Of a DNA stretch of 64,000 bases, positions 52,972 through 62,081 are shown piece after piece (within the stretch, counting starts at the first letter, position 1; each line of letters begins with the position of its first letter). The translations under genes and the position numbers were made by a program. The notes under the pieces are model-generated. The model saw only the letters and a program-made list of their open reading frames with translations. It did no database searches and was not told where the DNA came from. The stretch is from Thermogemmatispora carboxidivorans (GTDB lineage Bacteria; Chloroflexota; Ktedonobacteria; Ktedonobacterales; Ktedonobacteraceae). The DNA is taken from assembly GCF_000702505.1 (NCBI RefSeq), contig NZ_JNIM01000001.1:434001-498000 (forward strand), read 5' to 3'.

Positions 52972-54981
52972 CTAGAAAGGAGTAAAGAACTTGATCTGTG
53001 CCTCGTGCAGCTTATTGTCCAGTGTCCTGACCTGGACGCGAGCTAACCAGTCGCCGCTCATGGTCAGGTCACCGTGACCGCTAAAGCTGCCGTCGGTGGC
53101 TGGCTGGAGGTTCAACACCTCGGTGCCCATATCCATATCGAGCATATTCAGGTAAAGTGTTACCCCGATCTGAGTCGCGGGACGCTGCGTTTGGCGATCG
53201 CTCACCTTGACGGTAAAGGTATTGGTGCCGAAGCGGTTCGGCGAGATGGTCAGCGTCACCGTAAAGCGACCGTCGCTGGTCGTAGCGCTGGTCGTCAAAG
53301 GCTTCGGGGTGGCGGTAGAGCTGGCCGTGGGAGCCGTTTGATTGAGCGCCGTAGTAGGAGTCAAAGTCCCGGCGAAGATATTCATCAAGCCGACGCAGAT
53401 CAGCACTCCCACGCCAAGAAGCGGCTCCCAACGTAGCACAGTCGTCAGGCGACCAGTCAGCCTGGTCAGGCGCTTCTCTCGCAGCTTCAGCTGGCGTATC
53501 CAGCGCCTCTGTTGAATGGAGGCCTCTGAAGTCTCGGCGGTCTGTTCGGTCTGCTGCGCTATCGGATGCGCCTGGCTCTGCTCCAGGCGTTCGAGGCCGT
53601 AGGCATATTTGCCATATTCCTTTTTCAGGCGGGGACGCAGGAGCAGCACATGGAAAGCACTGGTCGCTAACAAGGCGGCCACCAGCACAATCTTGATCAG
53701 CAACGCCCGCCCGTAGGCCGTCGTAACCAGTTCCGCAGGGCTGGTCAAATGGACCGAAGCGCTGAAGGGACCGGTGACGGTCAGCAAGACCACGCCGGCG
53801 ATCGCCCACGGAGAATAGTAGGGCAGCACTGTTGTTAAGGATTGCGCACGCAGTGGAGGGGCCTGCGGCTCTAGCAGAGGTAGATAGCATGTGACAATAT
53901 AGAACATGCCACCAATCCAGAAAGCCGAGCCAAGCAAGTGCAGCCAGTCAATCAACACTGAAAAGAGAAAGATGTTGCTGCTCACCGCAGCGGCGTGGCT
54001 GGAGAGCGTCATAGCTCCGAAGAGAGCCAGGCCGAGCAAGAGATTCAGCCAGGCGCAGGCGCGCTCGAAAGGAGAGGGAAGCCGACGGGCCAGGAGCTGG
54101 TAAAGCGCCACTGCCAGAGCGAGCAGGATAACCACCTCGCGCCCCAACCAGAAGGCGCCAAAGCGGCTGCTGGTGACCATACTCAGCAAGAGAGAGGGCG
54201 CCAGGGCGCCGCTCCATTGACCGTTGCTCAGAAAGAGGGCCTGGCCGACCAGTACGCCCAGGTTGGCCACCAGAAGCAGCAGCAGAGTGGGTACAGCAAA
54301 GCGACGGCTGAAACGTGAAGGCATGGCCTCTACGATGGCCTGCGCCTCGGGGTTGTCGCTGTTCTCGCCAGTGGGCACCGCCTCCAGCACAAAAAAGCGC
54401 CACAGCTGGGCGCCGACCCAGAAAATGGCCCCCAACTCGCTCAGGGTCACTGCGACTAAATTGAAAAGGCCGACGGCATCGATTTGTCCCGTATAGAGGC
54501 TGCTTGTATTGCCGCCGCCGAGCAGATCCTGGCCGGGAGGGGGAGCGTTCGCGTTCAAATGGGGCACCGTCCCGTTGGGTTCGACGATCGTAAAGAGGAA
54601 CGAGCCGCGCAGGACATGCCCATCGACGTTGGAGACGCTGCGCCAGACAACCACGTAGACGTCGGGGGGCAGGTTCGCTTTTAAGCCGAGATCAAGCTCA
54701 CGGTGATCGCTGGACGAAACGTGTGCGTCCCCTTTATCGACACGCTGGCTATGGCTATTGACCACGGCGGCACTGCTCAGGGTCGGATTCAGATCCTCGC
54801 TAAACCAGAGGCGAACCTCTGTCGGAGCGGTCCGCAAGAGGGCATCCTGCGACGGATCGGAGCGCAAAAGCACAGCGTGAGCTTCAGCTGTTCCGGGCAA
54901 GAACAGGAAGAGGGCCAGAGCCACAAGTACCGCTGCGGTCGTCAGATGCCAGCGGGCCGAGAGGCGCAAATCCTTGCTCAT
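52972..54981 (-). CDS. CopC-CopD copper protein fusion
   Basis: A 669-residue protein. A signal peptide ends at TAEA, exposing HAVLLRSDPSQDALL: the mature N-terminal His and the DGHVLRGSFLF His are the CopC copper ligands. After a short linker come eight or so transmembrane helices of CopD (about 165-500), including HVLLLRPRLKKEYG, then a final helix near 530 and an extracellular beta domain like the FixH/YtkA type (about 560-669, ending with MDMGTEVLNLQP and SGHGDLTMSGDW). It would take up or pass copper across the membrane. Two Met codons lie at the start; the second, after GAGGAC nine bases away, is used. Confidence 0.87.
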   Translation of the reverse strand: MSKDLRLSARWHLTTAAVLVALALFLFLPGTAEAHAVLLRSDPSQDALLRTAPTEVRLWFSEDLNPTLSSAAVVNSHSQRVDKGDAHVSSSDHRELDLGLKANLPPDVYVVVWRSVSNVDGHVLRGSFLFTIVEPNGTVPHLNANAPPPGQDLLGGGNTSSLYTGQIDAVGLFNLVAVTLSELGAIFWVGAQLWRFFVLEAVPTGENSDNPEAQAIVEAMPSRFSRRFAVPTLLLLLVANLGVLVGQALFLSNGQWSGALAPSLLLSMVTSSRFGAFWLGREVVILLALAVALYQLLARRLPSPFERACAWLNLLLGLALFGAMTLSSHAAAVSSNIFLFSVLIDWLHLLGSAFWIGGMFYIVTCYLPLLEPQAPPLRAQSLTTVLPYYSPWAIAGVVLLTVTGPFSASVHLTSPAELVTTAYGRALLIKIVLVAALLATSAFHVLLLRPRLKKEYGKYAYGLERLEQSQAHPIAQQTEQTAETSEASIQQRRWIRQLKLREKRLTRLTGRLTTVLRWEPLLGVGVLICVGLMNIFAGTLTPTTALNQTAPTASSTATPKPLTTSATTSDGRFTVTLTISPNRFGTNTFTVKVSDRQTQRPATQIGVTLYLNMLDMDMGTEVLNLQPATDGSFSGHGDLTMSGDWLARVQVRTLDNKLHEAQIKFFTPF

Positions 54982-55223
54982 CAGCATTGTCCTGTCCTCG
55001 GCTGTATAGGCATGATCATGGGCTTTGCTGGGCCTTTCCTTACTACCTACTCTATGAATACGCAAACATCGCGGAAAAGATCCTGGCGAAGAGAAAGAAA
55101 AGAGACCTTCACAACCCCTGGTCAGTTCCCATTGTCCGATGATTACCTCGGAGTGTCAAGAGACAAGGGGTGTTGCTGCGGCGCCGGGACCCGCCCGGAA
55201 GCGCCGATCTGCATGAGGGAGGC

Positions 55224-55253
55224 TCGACGCCTGCGGCTCAGGTAAGCTATAAT
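55224..55253 (+). promoter_or_regulatory. Promoter of rnc
   Basis: TATAAT (55248-55253) is perfect; TCGACG (55224-55229) at an 18-base spacing is a weak -35. Start near 55260, two bases before the rnc ATG, so the message is probably leaderless. Confidence 0.6.
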
Positions 55254-55261
55254 AATACTGT

Positions 55262-55984
55262 ATGACGGAGAGCACCAGCGATCTTGCAGAACTCGAAGCC
55301 CGATTACAGATTACCTTTCACGATCGACGATTGCTGGAGCGCGCGCTGACGCATCATTCTTGCTGTCCTGAGACAGCCATTCGTGACTCGTACGACACAC
55401 TAGAATTTCTCGGTGATGCGATCATCAGCGCCCACGTCGTGGAGTATATTTATCGCAACTTCCCGGAGGCCTCCGAAGGAGAAATGACCTCGCTCAAGTC
55501 GGAGGTAGTCAGCCGGCGGGTGCTCTCGCGCATTGGACGCCAGCTTGGCCTCTTTGATTTCGTGCGGGTTGATACCGCTAGCCTGCGCACCTTCAATGAA
55601 CGCTCGCGAGATTCCCTGTGCACCGATGTGCTGGAGGCGCTGGTCGGGGCCATTCACATCGATCAGGGGCCGGAAATCGCCCGTGAGTTCGTAGCCCGTT
55701 GGATTCTACCAGTGGTCAAAGATGTGCACAGGCAGCTCTTCAATAGCAATCCCAAAGGGCGCCTGCAAAATATCGTTCTCCAGCGCTCCGGCTGCCTTCC
55801 CCGCTATCGTGTCCTGGAGGAGGGCGGCAGTCGTAATGACCGCACCTTCACCGTCGGGGTCTTCGAGCATGACCTGTTACTCGGTGTTGGCACTGCTTCC
55901 AGCATCAAGGAAGCGGGGCGTCTGGCAGCGCTCGATGCCCTTCGTGCGCTCCAGCAAGAGAGGCCTCCCGAGACCCCGGCCTGA
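55262..55984 (+). CDS. rnc: Ribonuclease III
   Basis: A 240-residue double-stranded RNA endonuclease that processes rRNA precursors. The signature is DTLEFLGDAII near residues 41-51, with ALTHHSCC before it, and CTDVLEALVGAIHID with the second catalytic acidic pair. A double-stranded RNA-binding domain (about 160-235) has NPKGRLQNIVLQRSG and SIKEAGRLAALDAL. The usual E-R-L-E-F-L-G-D-A is D-T-L-E-F-L-G-D-A. No ribosome-binding site is visible: a TATAAT stands nine bases before the ATG. Confidence 0.95.
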   Translation: MTESTSDLAELEARLQITFHDRRLLERALTHHSCCPETAIRDSYDTLEFLGDAIISAHVVEYIYRNFPEASEGEMTSLKSEVVSRRVLSRIGRQLGLFDFVRVDTASLRTFNERSRDSLCTDVLEALVGAIHIDQGPEIAREFVARWILPVVKDVHRQLFNSNPKGRLQNIVLQRSGCLPRYRVLEEGGSRNDRTFTVGVFEHDLLLGVGTASSIKEAGRLAALDALRALQQERPPETPA

Positions 55985-56317
55985 AGCAGGCATTGCCCCA
56001 CGCTTGCGACACCGCGCTCATTGACCGGGGCTGGCTGCCTCGCTCAGCCAGGCAAGCTATGTAGAAGCGGTAGCTTGCAGGGACTGGCGGCCCGATGTAG
56101 AATGGTAGTGCTCAATTGGTGATAGGTGAGTAGCATACCTGGGGCCTGGTCCTGAGCGGCCTCCGCTACGGCGCGGGGGCTTGCTCCTCGGTCTGGATGG
56201 CCACAGGCGGAGCGCGAGCAGCCTGAGCTGCTACCTCTGCTGCTCTGCGGCCCGACGGCCTGGCCGTAGCGGGGACAGGTGCAGGTCTCAGCGAGGTTGG
56301 ACAAAGGAGTCACCTTT
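55985..56317 (+). promoter_or_regulatory. Region before the mutase subunit with a possible promoter
   Basis: 333 bases with no supported gene. TTGCAG (56075-56080), 17 bases, TAGAAT (56098-56103) is a possible promoter with a weak -35. No B12-box (cobalamin riboswitch) was recognised though the next gene binds B12. Confidence 0.4.
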
Positions 56318-56740
56318 ATGGCTACAACTCGTCCCATTCGCGTGTTGGTTGCCAAACCAGGACTGGATGGGCATGACCGTGGCGCGAAAGTCATCGCCCG
56401 TGCCCTGCGCGACGCAGGCATGGAGGTTATCTATACGGGCATTCGGCAAACACCAGAGATGATTGTGGAAGCTGCCATTCAGGAAGATGTCGATGCCATT
56501 CTTTTGAGCATCCTCTCCGGCGCCCACATGGCCCTCTTCCCCCGCATTATGGAGCTACTGAAGCAGAACGGTGTCACCGATGTCCTCGTGGCCGCTGGGG
56601 GCATCTTGCCCGACGAGGACATCCCCGCGATCAAAGCAATGGGAATCAAGGGGTGTTTTGGGCCTGGAACCCCCATTGAGCAAATCATTCAGTTCGTACG
56701 TGAGAATATCCATCCTGAGCGTCTCCAGGTAGAGGTGTAG
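56318..56740 (+). CDS. Methylmalonyl-CoA mutase, B12-binding subunit
   Basis: A 140-residue cobalamin-binding protein. It opens with RVLVAKPGLDGHDRGAKVIA: the D-x-H-x-x-G motif (DGHDRG) gives the His that binds cobalt from below. LSGAHMALFPRIMELL and AAGGILPDEDIPAIK complete the fold, ending GPGTPIEQIIQFVRENI. It stands alone, so the catalytic half must be a separate gene elsewhere. AAAGGAG nine bases before ATG 56318 excludes the 13-codon extension. meaB follows after seven bases, so both serve conversion of methylmalonyl-CoA to succinyl-CoA. Confidence 0.92.
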   Translation: MATTRPIRVLVAKPGLDGHDRGAKVIARALRDAGMEVIYTGIRQTPEMIVEAAIQEDVDAILLSILSGAHMALFPRIMELLKQNGVTDVLVAAGGILPDEDIPAIKAMGIKGCFGPGTPIEQIIQFVRENIHPERLQVEV

Positions 56741-56747
56741 GTGCGGC

Positions 56748-57710
56748 TTGCAAAACCAGCATCGGAATCTGATCGAACGTCTTCTGAGCGGCGACCGGCG
56801 GGCGCTGGCTCGTATGGTGACCCTCATCGAAAATGAGGTGCCTGGTACGCGCGATTCTCTGGCTGAGCTGCATCGACACGCCGGGCGCGCTCACATTATT
56901 GGCATCACGGGGGCACCAGGGGTAGGCAAGAGTACCCTGGTGACGCAGCTCACGCGAGAATTCCGTCGTCGCGAGCGGCGCGTTGCTGTCATCGCCGTTG
57001 ATCCCACCAGTCCTTTCTCTGGTGGCGCTTTGCTTGGCGACCGGATTCGTATGATGGAGCTGGCGGGTGATCCGGGCGTCTTCATTCGCAGCATGGCCAG
57101 TCGCGGAAGCCTGGGCGGCCTCTCTGCCGCAACGCGCGACGTGGTACGCGCGATGGACGCCGCCGGTTACGACCCGATTCTCATTGAGACCGTCGGCACT
57201 GGACAGGCCGAGGTTGAAATCATGCGCGCCGCCCATAGCGTCATGGTAGTTTGCGCTCCTGGCCTCGGCGATGAGGTCCAGGCCCTCAAGGCCGGTATTT
57301 TGGAGATTGCCGACCTCTTTGTCGTCAGCAAGAAAGATAAGCCGGGTGCCAACCAGACTGCCGCCGAACTGGCCATGCTCTTGAGTCTGGCCCCCGAGCG
57401 GCGCACGGCGGCCTGGCGCATTCCAATCGTCCTGACCAGTGCCCTCAAAGGCGAAGGGATTGATCAGCTGGTAGATGCTCTGGAGCGTCATCGCCACTTT
57501 CTGCAGGAGAGCGGCCTGCTCCAGCAGCGCGCCCAGCGTCAGATCCGTAGCGAAATCGAAGCGCTGATCCTACAAAAGGTGCTCCAGCATCTTGGAGAAG
57601 AAATCAGCCCTGATGAATGGCAGCGCCTGCTGAGCGAGATCAGCGAGCGAGCACGTGATCCCTATAGTGTTGCGCGCGAGCTAGAGGAGCGCCTTGGCCT
57701 GGTGCGCTGA
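56748..57710 (+). CDS. meaB: Mutase-loading GTPase MeaB
   Basis: A 320-residue G3E-family GTPase that protects and reloads B12 in methylmalonyl-CoA mutase. GITGAPGVGKST is the P-loop (about 50-61), VIAVDPTSPFSGGALLGDRIRM the typical MeaB segment, then SMASRGSLGGLS, ILIETVGTGQAE and VVSKKDKPGAN (base recognition). It starts on TTG at 56748, chosen because the conserved N-terminal helix begins right there; no strong ribosome-binding site is seen, fitting coupling with the gene before. Confidence 0.94.
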   Translation: MQNQHRNLIERLLSGDRRALARMVTLIENEVPGTRDSLAELHRHAGRAHIIGITGAPGVGKSTLVTQLTREFRRRERRVAVIAVDPTSPFSGGALLGDRIRMMELAGDPGVFIRSMASRGSLGGLSAATRDVVRAMDAAGYDPILIETVGTGQAEVEIMRAAHSVMVVCAPGLGDEVQALKAGILEIADLFVVSKKDKPGANQTAAELAMLLSLAPERRTAAWRIPIVLTSALKGEGIDQLVDALERHRHFLQESGLLQQRAQRQIRSEIEALILQKVLQHLGEEISPDEWQRLLSEISERARDPYSVARELEERLGLVR

Positions 57711-57812
57711 GCGCTGCAGCAGGCGGATGGTCAGGTCACCGTGGCGGGGAAGGAAGAGGCAGGGGCCTCAGATGGGAGAAGCAGCAAGGAAAAAGAGAGG
57801 AGAAGAGCAGGC

Positions 57813-59228
57813 ATGATTGTAATCGATCTACGCGGACGCGATCTTGTCTTGCTGCCTCCTGCCAACTGGAGTGCCTTGTCGATGGAGGAGCTGCGGGAGC
57901 GCCTCTTTGGGTCGCACCTGCCGGAGCGGGTTGCGGCACAGCTCGGGCGTGATCGTCGTCATGGCTTCTTGCGCACGCTTCCTATCCATTTCACTGCCAT
58001 CAAGCAAGCTTTAAGTCAGCAGGGAACCCCTTTTCAGGTCGTTTTCGACGAGCGTCCGGCTCTACCCTTTGTCTCAGTTCCGGCGGTAGAAGCGCGACCC
58101 TATCAGCAAGAGGCTCTGGAGTGCTGGCTGGCGGCCCAGGGAGCGGGCGTTGTCGTCCTGCCGACCGGTGCCGGTAAAACGGTCGTAGCGGCTCTGGCCT
58201 TGCATACCCTGCAGCTGTGGACGCTCGTCGTGGTCCCCACCATTGACCTGCTGCAACAGTGGCGACTGGCCCTGGCCTCCATGCTGCAACTGGCGCCGGA
58301 GCAGATCGGGCTTTTTGGGGGCGGTGACAAGGACCTGCAACCGATCACCGTCATCACCTATGACTCCGCGGCTCTCTATCCCCTGGAGCTGCGGCGCTTC
58401 GGATTACTCGTCTTCGACGAGTGCCACCATCTGCCAGCGCCGACTTATCGTCAGATCGCGCTCAGCGCTTTTACACCGCACCGTCTTGGCCTCAGTGCCA
58501 CCCCCGAACGCAGCGACATGGCTCACCTGGAGCTGGAGGAACTCATCGGCCCCGAGGTCTACCGACGCGGTCCGGCAGAGCTAACCGAGGGTCGCTATCT
58601 GGCCCAATATCGGGAGATCCGTATCGAGGTAATGCTCCCTCCCGAAGACCAGCAGCGCTATGACGAGCAGCGAGCGATCTATCGCTCCTTCCTGCGCCGT
58701 CGCAGAATTGCCATCCGCTCACCGGAGGATTTCCAGCAGAAGCTGATCTTTCTCAGTGCGCGCGACAAAGAAGCCCGGGCGGCCATGCGCGCCTGGCGGG
58801 AAGCGCGTCACATCGCCCTCAACGCCGCCGCGAAATATGAGCAAATCGAGCAATTGCTCAAGCGCCACGCCTGTGACCAGGTCATTCTCTTCTCCGAATA
58901 CAACCAGGTTGTTGAAGAGATCAGCCGACGTTTCTGTCTGCCCAGCGTCACCTACAAGACTGCCGCCGAGGAGCGTCAGCTCGTTCTGGAACGCTTCCGC
59001 CGAGGGCAATACACCAAGCTCGTGACTGGGCGCGTCCTCAATGAGGGAGTGGACCTTCCTGACTGCCGTGTTGCCATCATTGTCAGTGGGAACAGCACCA
59101 GACGCGAATATATCCAGCGCCTGGGGCGCGTTCTGCGCCCCAAAGAAGGGCAGGCCATCCTCTATGAGCTGGTCACCAGCGGCACGACCGAAGAGGAAAT
59201 TGCCCGCCGGCGGCGTCAGTCATCCTAG
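57813..59228 (+). CDS. XPB/Rad25-like DNA helicase
   Basis: A 471-residue superfamily 2 helicase. An N-terminal region of about 85 residues precedes RPYQQEALECW (Q-motif-like), VVLPTGAGKT (Walker A), VVPTIDLLQQW, FDECHHLPAPTY (DEAH-type box as DECH), GLSATPERSD, then a second RecA domain with ILFSEYNQVV, TGRVLNEGVDLP and QRLGRVLRP. This is the XPB layout, opening DNA for repair or transcription. The start ATG 57813 follows AGAGGAGAAG; a 24-codon extension is possible but low-complexity. It faces a DUF790 gene 2.9 kb on, the archaeal XPB partner. Confidence 0.88.
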   Translation: MIVIDLRGRDLVLLPPANWSALSMEELRERLFGSHLPERVAAQLGRDRRHGFLRTLPIHFTAIKQALSQQGTPFQVVFDERPALPFVSVPAVEARPYQQEALECWLAAQGAGVVVLPTGAGKTVVAALALHTLQLWTLVVVPTIDLLQQWRLALASMLQLAPEQIGLFGGGDKDLQPITVITYDSAALYPLELRRFGLLVFDECHHLPAPTYRQIALSAFTPHRLGLSATPERSDMAHLELEELIGPEVYRRGPAELTEGRYLAQYREIRIEVMLPPEDQQRYDEQRAIYRSFLRRRRIAIRSPEDFQQKLIFLSARDKEARAAMRAWREARHIALNAAAKYEQIEQLLKRHACDQVILFSEYNQVVEEISRRFCLPSVTYKTAAEERQLVLERFRRGQYTKLVTGRVLNEGVDLPDCRVAIIVSGNSTRREYIQRLGRVLRPKEGQAILYELVTSGTTEEEIARRRRQSS

Positions 59229-59340
59229 TGCCGAGGATCAGCCTCTCTGACCTCTCTTTCGCCTCGGGCGCCGTTAGCAGGGCGCTCCCGGCCTGGAGAG
59301 AGAGAACGGCTGGCCTGCCCTCCACCGATTGGGATTGAGT

Positions 59341-61566
59341 TTAGACCTTTTGCAGCGGGACGGCGGCCAGATACTGGCACTCGACGTAGGCTTGATACAT
59401 CCCTGCCGAACCCTGATCCAGAGTAGGCTGATCGTTGGGCGGAATCACCCGTCCCGTATAGGAATCGGCGGCGGCCTTCTTCAGCTGCAGCGCCAGGTCA
59501 AGGGCGCTTTGACTTCCCATTTGCTGCAAAGGTGTCTGAGCGAGCTTAGCACTGTAAGTACGCATATTGGCCACCCACTGGCGCAGATCGCTCAAAGCAT
59601 TATTGATATGCTGGATATGCTGCAGCATTGTGCTATTCTGACCAGCGATCTCCTGCAGGTGGCTGATCTCGCTGGTCATCATATCCAGGTAACCCTGAGT
59701 AGAAGGCGAAGAAATGAGGCCGATCGGAACCTGGAGCAGCGTGGGCTGATCAGCAGGAAGATCGCCGCTACTGCGAGCGTAATCGCTGCCGTCGATCATA
59801 GTAATAATGCGATTAGCCTGACGCCAGGCCAGGCCGTAGTCGTGGGGACCTTGCAAATCATCGACGATGCTGCCGGCCTTCTCATTGATGGACTTGATCG
59901 TCTCGAACATTGCCACAGCGATGCCCACCTTCTCGGGCAGGCCCGGGGCCATATAGAGCAAGTGCTGCAGGTAGGGGAGGGCGGCGCTATTCAGATTGCC
60001 GGCGTAAAGCCTGGACCCACTGGGGGCCTGGGGCTGTTGCTGGCCATCCTCCAGGGTGATGAAGAAGCCCACAGCCTGCGAAAGCAGGTTCGTATGCTGG
60101 GCATCGCCTGGGTAGACGAGGCTTGCCTTGCCGTTACTGAGGGTTAGCTTGCCAAGGGGAACGATGCGGGTGCCGCTGGCCTGCATCCAGGCGTAGTAAG
60201 CCTGGTTGGCCGCTGGCGTGGGCAAGCCAGAGAGATCGATACGGAGCACATCGGCGTGTCCCAGCGCGTCGTCCTGGAAGAAGACATAACCGGGAACGCT
60301 CGGCGTCGCCGCTGGCTGGCTGCTCGGCTGATTTTGACGGGGCCAGAGGCTGGCGACACTGGCACCCAAAATAATGATACAGAGAACAACCCCACTGATA
60401 ATAGCGTAGCTAAGAGGAAACTCCTTCCCGCGTCCGCGGGCTGGGACAGCAGGCAGTACCGCCGTGGTCGCGGGAGGCAATGCCGGCGCCGGAGGTGCGG
60501 GTGGGAGAGGCTGAGGCAAGCGAGCGGGAACAGGGGCCGGCAAAGGCGTACTGGGACTGGGGGCCACGCCGCTCGCTGGGGTAACCACCGGAATGCGCCG
60601 TGTCGTCTGGGCGGTGGCGGCGGGCAGCGGACCAGAGAGAGTGCTGGGGGTCTCCTCGGGACCGTGACCATCGCGGAGCAACTCCTCACCCAGCGAAAGC
60701 TGACCCGTGGGGAGGGCCGCACAGGCTTCAGCGACCGCCTCAGCCAGCGCTGAAGCACTGCGGAAGCGCGTTGCCGGGTCCTTAGCGATCGCTCGCAGAA
60801 TCACCTCTGAAAGCCCTGGCGGAATGCTCGCATTAATCAAGATCGGCGGAGTCGGCAGCACATTAATATGTTGCATCATCAGCGCGACGGCACTCTCGCT
60901 GCGGAAAGGCTGCACCCCGGTGCACAGCTCGTACAGGATGACGCCGAGCGAGTAAATATCGCTGCGCTCAGTGGGGGGCTGACCACGAGCCTGCTCGGGC
61001 GAGATATAGAGAGCGCTCTGCAAGCTGCTCGCCCCTTTGAATAGCGTAGCGAGGCCGAAATCTGTAATGCGCGGCTCGCCAATCTTGCTATGCAAAGCAT
61101 GGCGCTGATCCAACAGAATATTGGAGGGTTTCAAACCGCCATGAATAACACCCTGCTGGTGAGCGTGATCAAGAGCGGCCCCAAGCGCTTTGAAAAGATA
61201 AACAAGGGCAGAAATAGGAGGAAAAAAGCCCTTGCGCAGGGTATGCTGAATATAATCGGCCAGCGTCTCCCCTTCGACATACTCCAGGGCCATACAGGCC
61301 GTTGTACTGTTGGTCTCCGGCACACGGAGCACCTCGAAGCCGAGCAGCGACACAATATTGGGGTGATGCAGGGCGCTCAGCATCTGGCCAGCTTGCTGGA
61401 AGCGCGCCAGGAAGTTGGGATCAGCCTGCAGATCGCTGTGGAACAGCTTGAGCGCTACCACCTGGTTGCGCTCAAGGTCGTAGGCCATCCAGACCTCGCC
61501 CAAGCTGCCACTGCCCAGTTGCTGCTGTAATCCATATCTGCCAATGCGGCGCGGGATGGTGCTCAT
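59341..61566 (-). CDS. Membrane pseudokinase with an RskA-like ectodomain
   Basis: A 741-residue protein with a kinase-like domain (about 8-270). Lys40 (VALK) and DFG (169-171) remain, but the catalytic loop is HGGLKPSN at 142-149 in place of HRDxKPxN, and helix C has Ala59 where active relatives have Glu. It is thus predicted inactive or very weak. A Pro/Ala linker leads to a transmembrane helix near 382-407 and an ectodomain whose first part (DLSGLPTPAANQAYYAWMQ, PLGKLTLSNGKASLV, FFITLEDG) resembles the anti-sigma-K factor RskA, followed by helices. It may sense envelope state and act as a scaffold. It converges on the XPB gene. Confidence 0.85.
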   Translation of the reverse strand: MSTIPRRIGRYGLQQQLGSGSLGEVWMAYDLERNQVVALKLFHSDLQADPNFLARFQQAGQMLSALHHPNIVSLLGFEVLRVPETNSTTACMALEYVEGETLADYIQHTLRKGFFPPISALVYLFKALGAALDHAHQQGVIHGGLKPSNILLDQRHALHSKIGEPRITDFGLATLFKGASSLQSALYISPEQARGQPPTERSDIYSLGVILYELCTGVQPFRSESAVALMMQHINVLPTPPILINASIPPGLSEVILRAIAKDPATRFRSASALAEAVAEACAALPTGQLSLGEELLRDGHGPEETPSTLSGPLPAATAQTTRRIPVVTPASGVAPSPSTPLPAPVPARLPQPLPPAPPAPALPPATTAVLPAVPARGRGKEFPLSYAIISGVVLCIIILGASVASLWPRQNQPSSQPAATPSVPGYVFFQDDALGHADVLRIDLSGLPTPAANQAYYAWMQASGTRIVPLGKLTLSNGKASLVYPGDAQHTNLLSQAVGFFITLEDGQQQPQAPSGSRLYAGNLNSAALPYLQHLLYMAPGLPEKVGIAVAMFETIKSINEKAGSIVDDLQGPHDYGLAWRQANRIITMIDGSDYARSSGDLPADQPTLLQVPIGLISSPSTQGYLDMMTSEISHLQEIAGQNSTMLQHIQHINNALSDLRQWVANMRTYSAKLAQTPLQQMGSQSALDLALQLKKAAADSYTGRVIPPNDQPTLDQGSAGMYQAYVECQYLAAVPLQKV

Positions 61567-62081
61567 AGCAACCCCCCTCTGTTCAGGATGGTGGTTGTCC
61601 TACAGTGTGTATGCTCTCTCCCTTACACAGAACACGGTGACAAGCGCCCATTTTGTGAGGACAGCGCTGCGCTGCTTCCTTGCCCAACCGGAGCGCCCGA
61701 GGGCGAGAGTTGCCGCCAGCCAGCCCTATGCCCATCCATCGCCTTCCCGTCAGTACTATACCAGATGCGGGACAACCATGCAATGAGATCATACCAATGT
61801 CTCTGGGTCAGCTTCTTTACAACCTTCACGACAAAATTCTTTTGTGTAAGAATAATGTTATCGATCATAATGATATTTTATTGCCCCCTGCTCTGCAAAA
61901 CCCCCGATGTCCGTCATACCCTCATCAGATGGGAGAAAGGTCCCGCAACTGGCGCGGCTGCAGCTCAGCTCACTCGCCGGGTGAGGGCGAGGAGGTCACT
62001 GCTAGGCAGTGCCGCTTGTTTGCGATATAATGCCTCTGTCCGTTAGAGAACGACGGGGGCGAGAAGTCAGGGAGATCGTGT
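61567..62081. other. Divergent region between the pseudokinase and DUF790 genes
   Basis: About 515 bases. An AT-rich tract near 61825-61885 probably holds the pseudokinase promoter, but no clear hexamer pair was found. The plus-strand promoter is listed separately. No gene or RNA is supported. Confidence 0.45.
62003..62031 (+). promoter_or_regulatory. Promoter of the DUF790 gene
   Basis: TAGGCA (62003-62008), 17 bases, TATAAT (62026-62031). The -10 is perfect. Start near 62038, about 44 bases before the GTG. Confidence 0.6.

Noticed and set aside
55985-56317. Cobalamin riboswitch before the B12-binding subunit
   Set aside because: No B12-box sequence recognised, and the length is short for that class.
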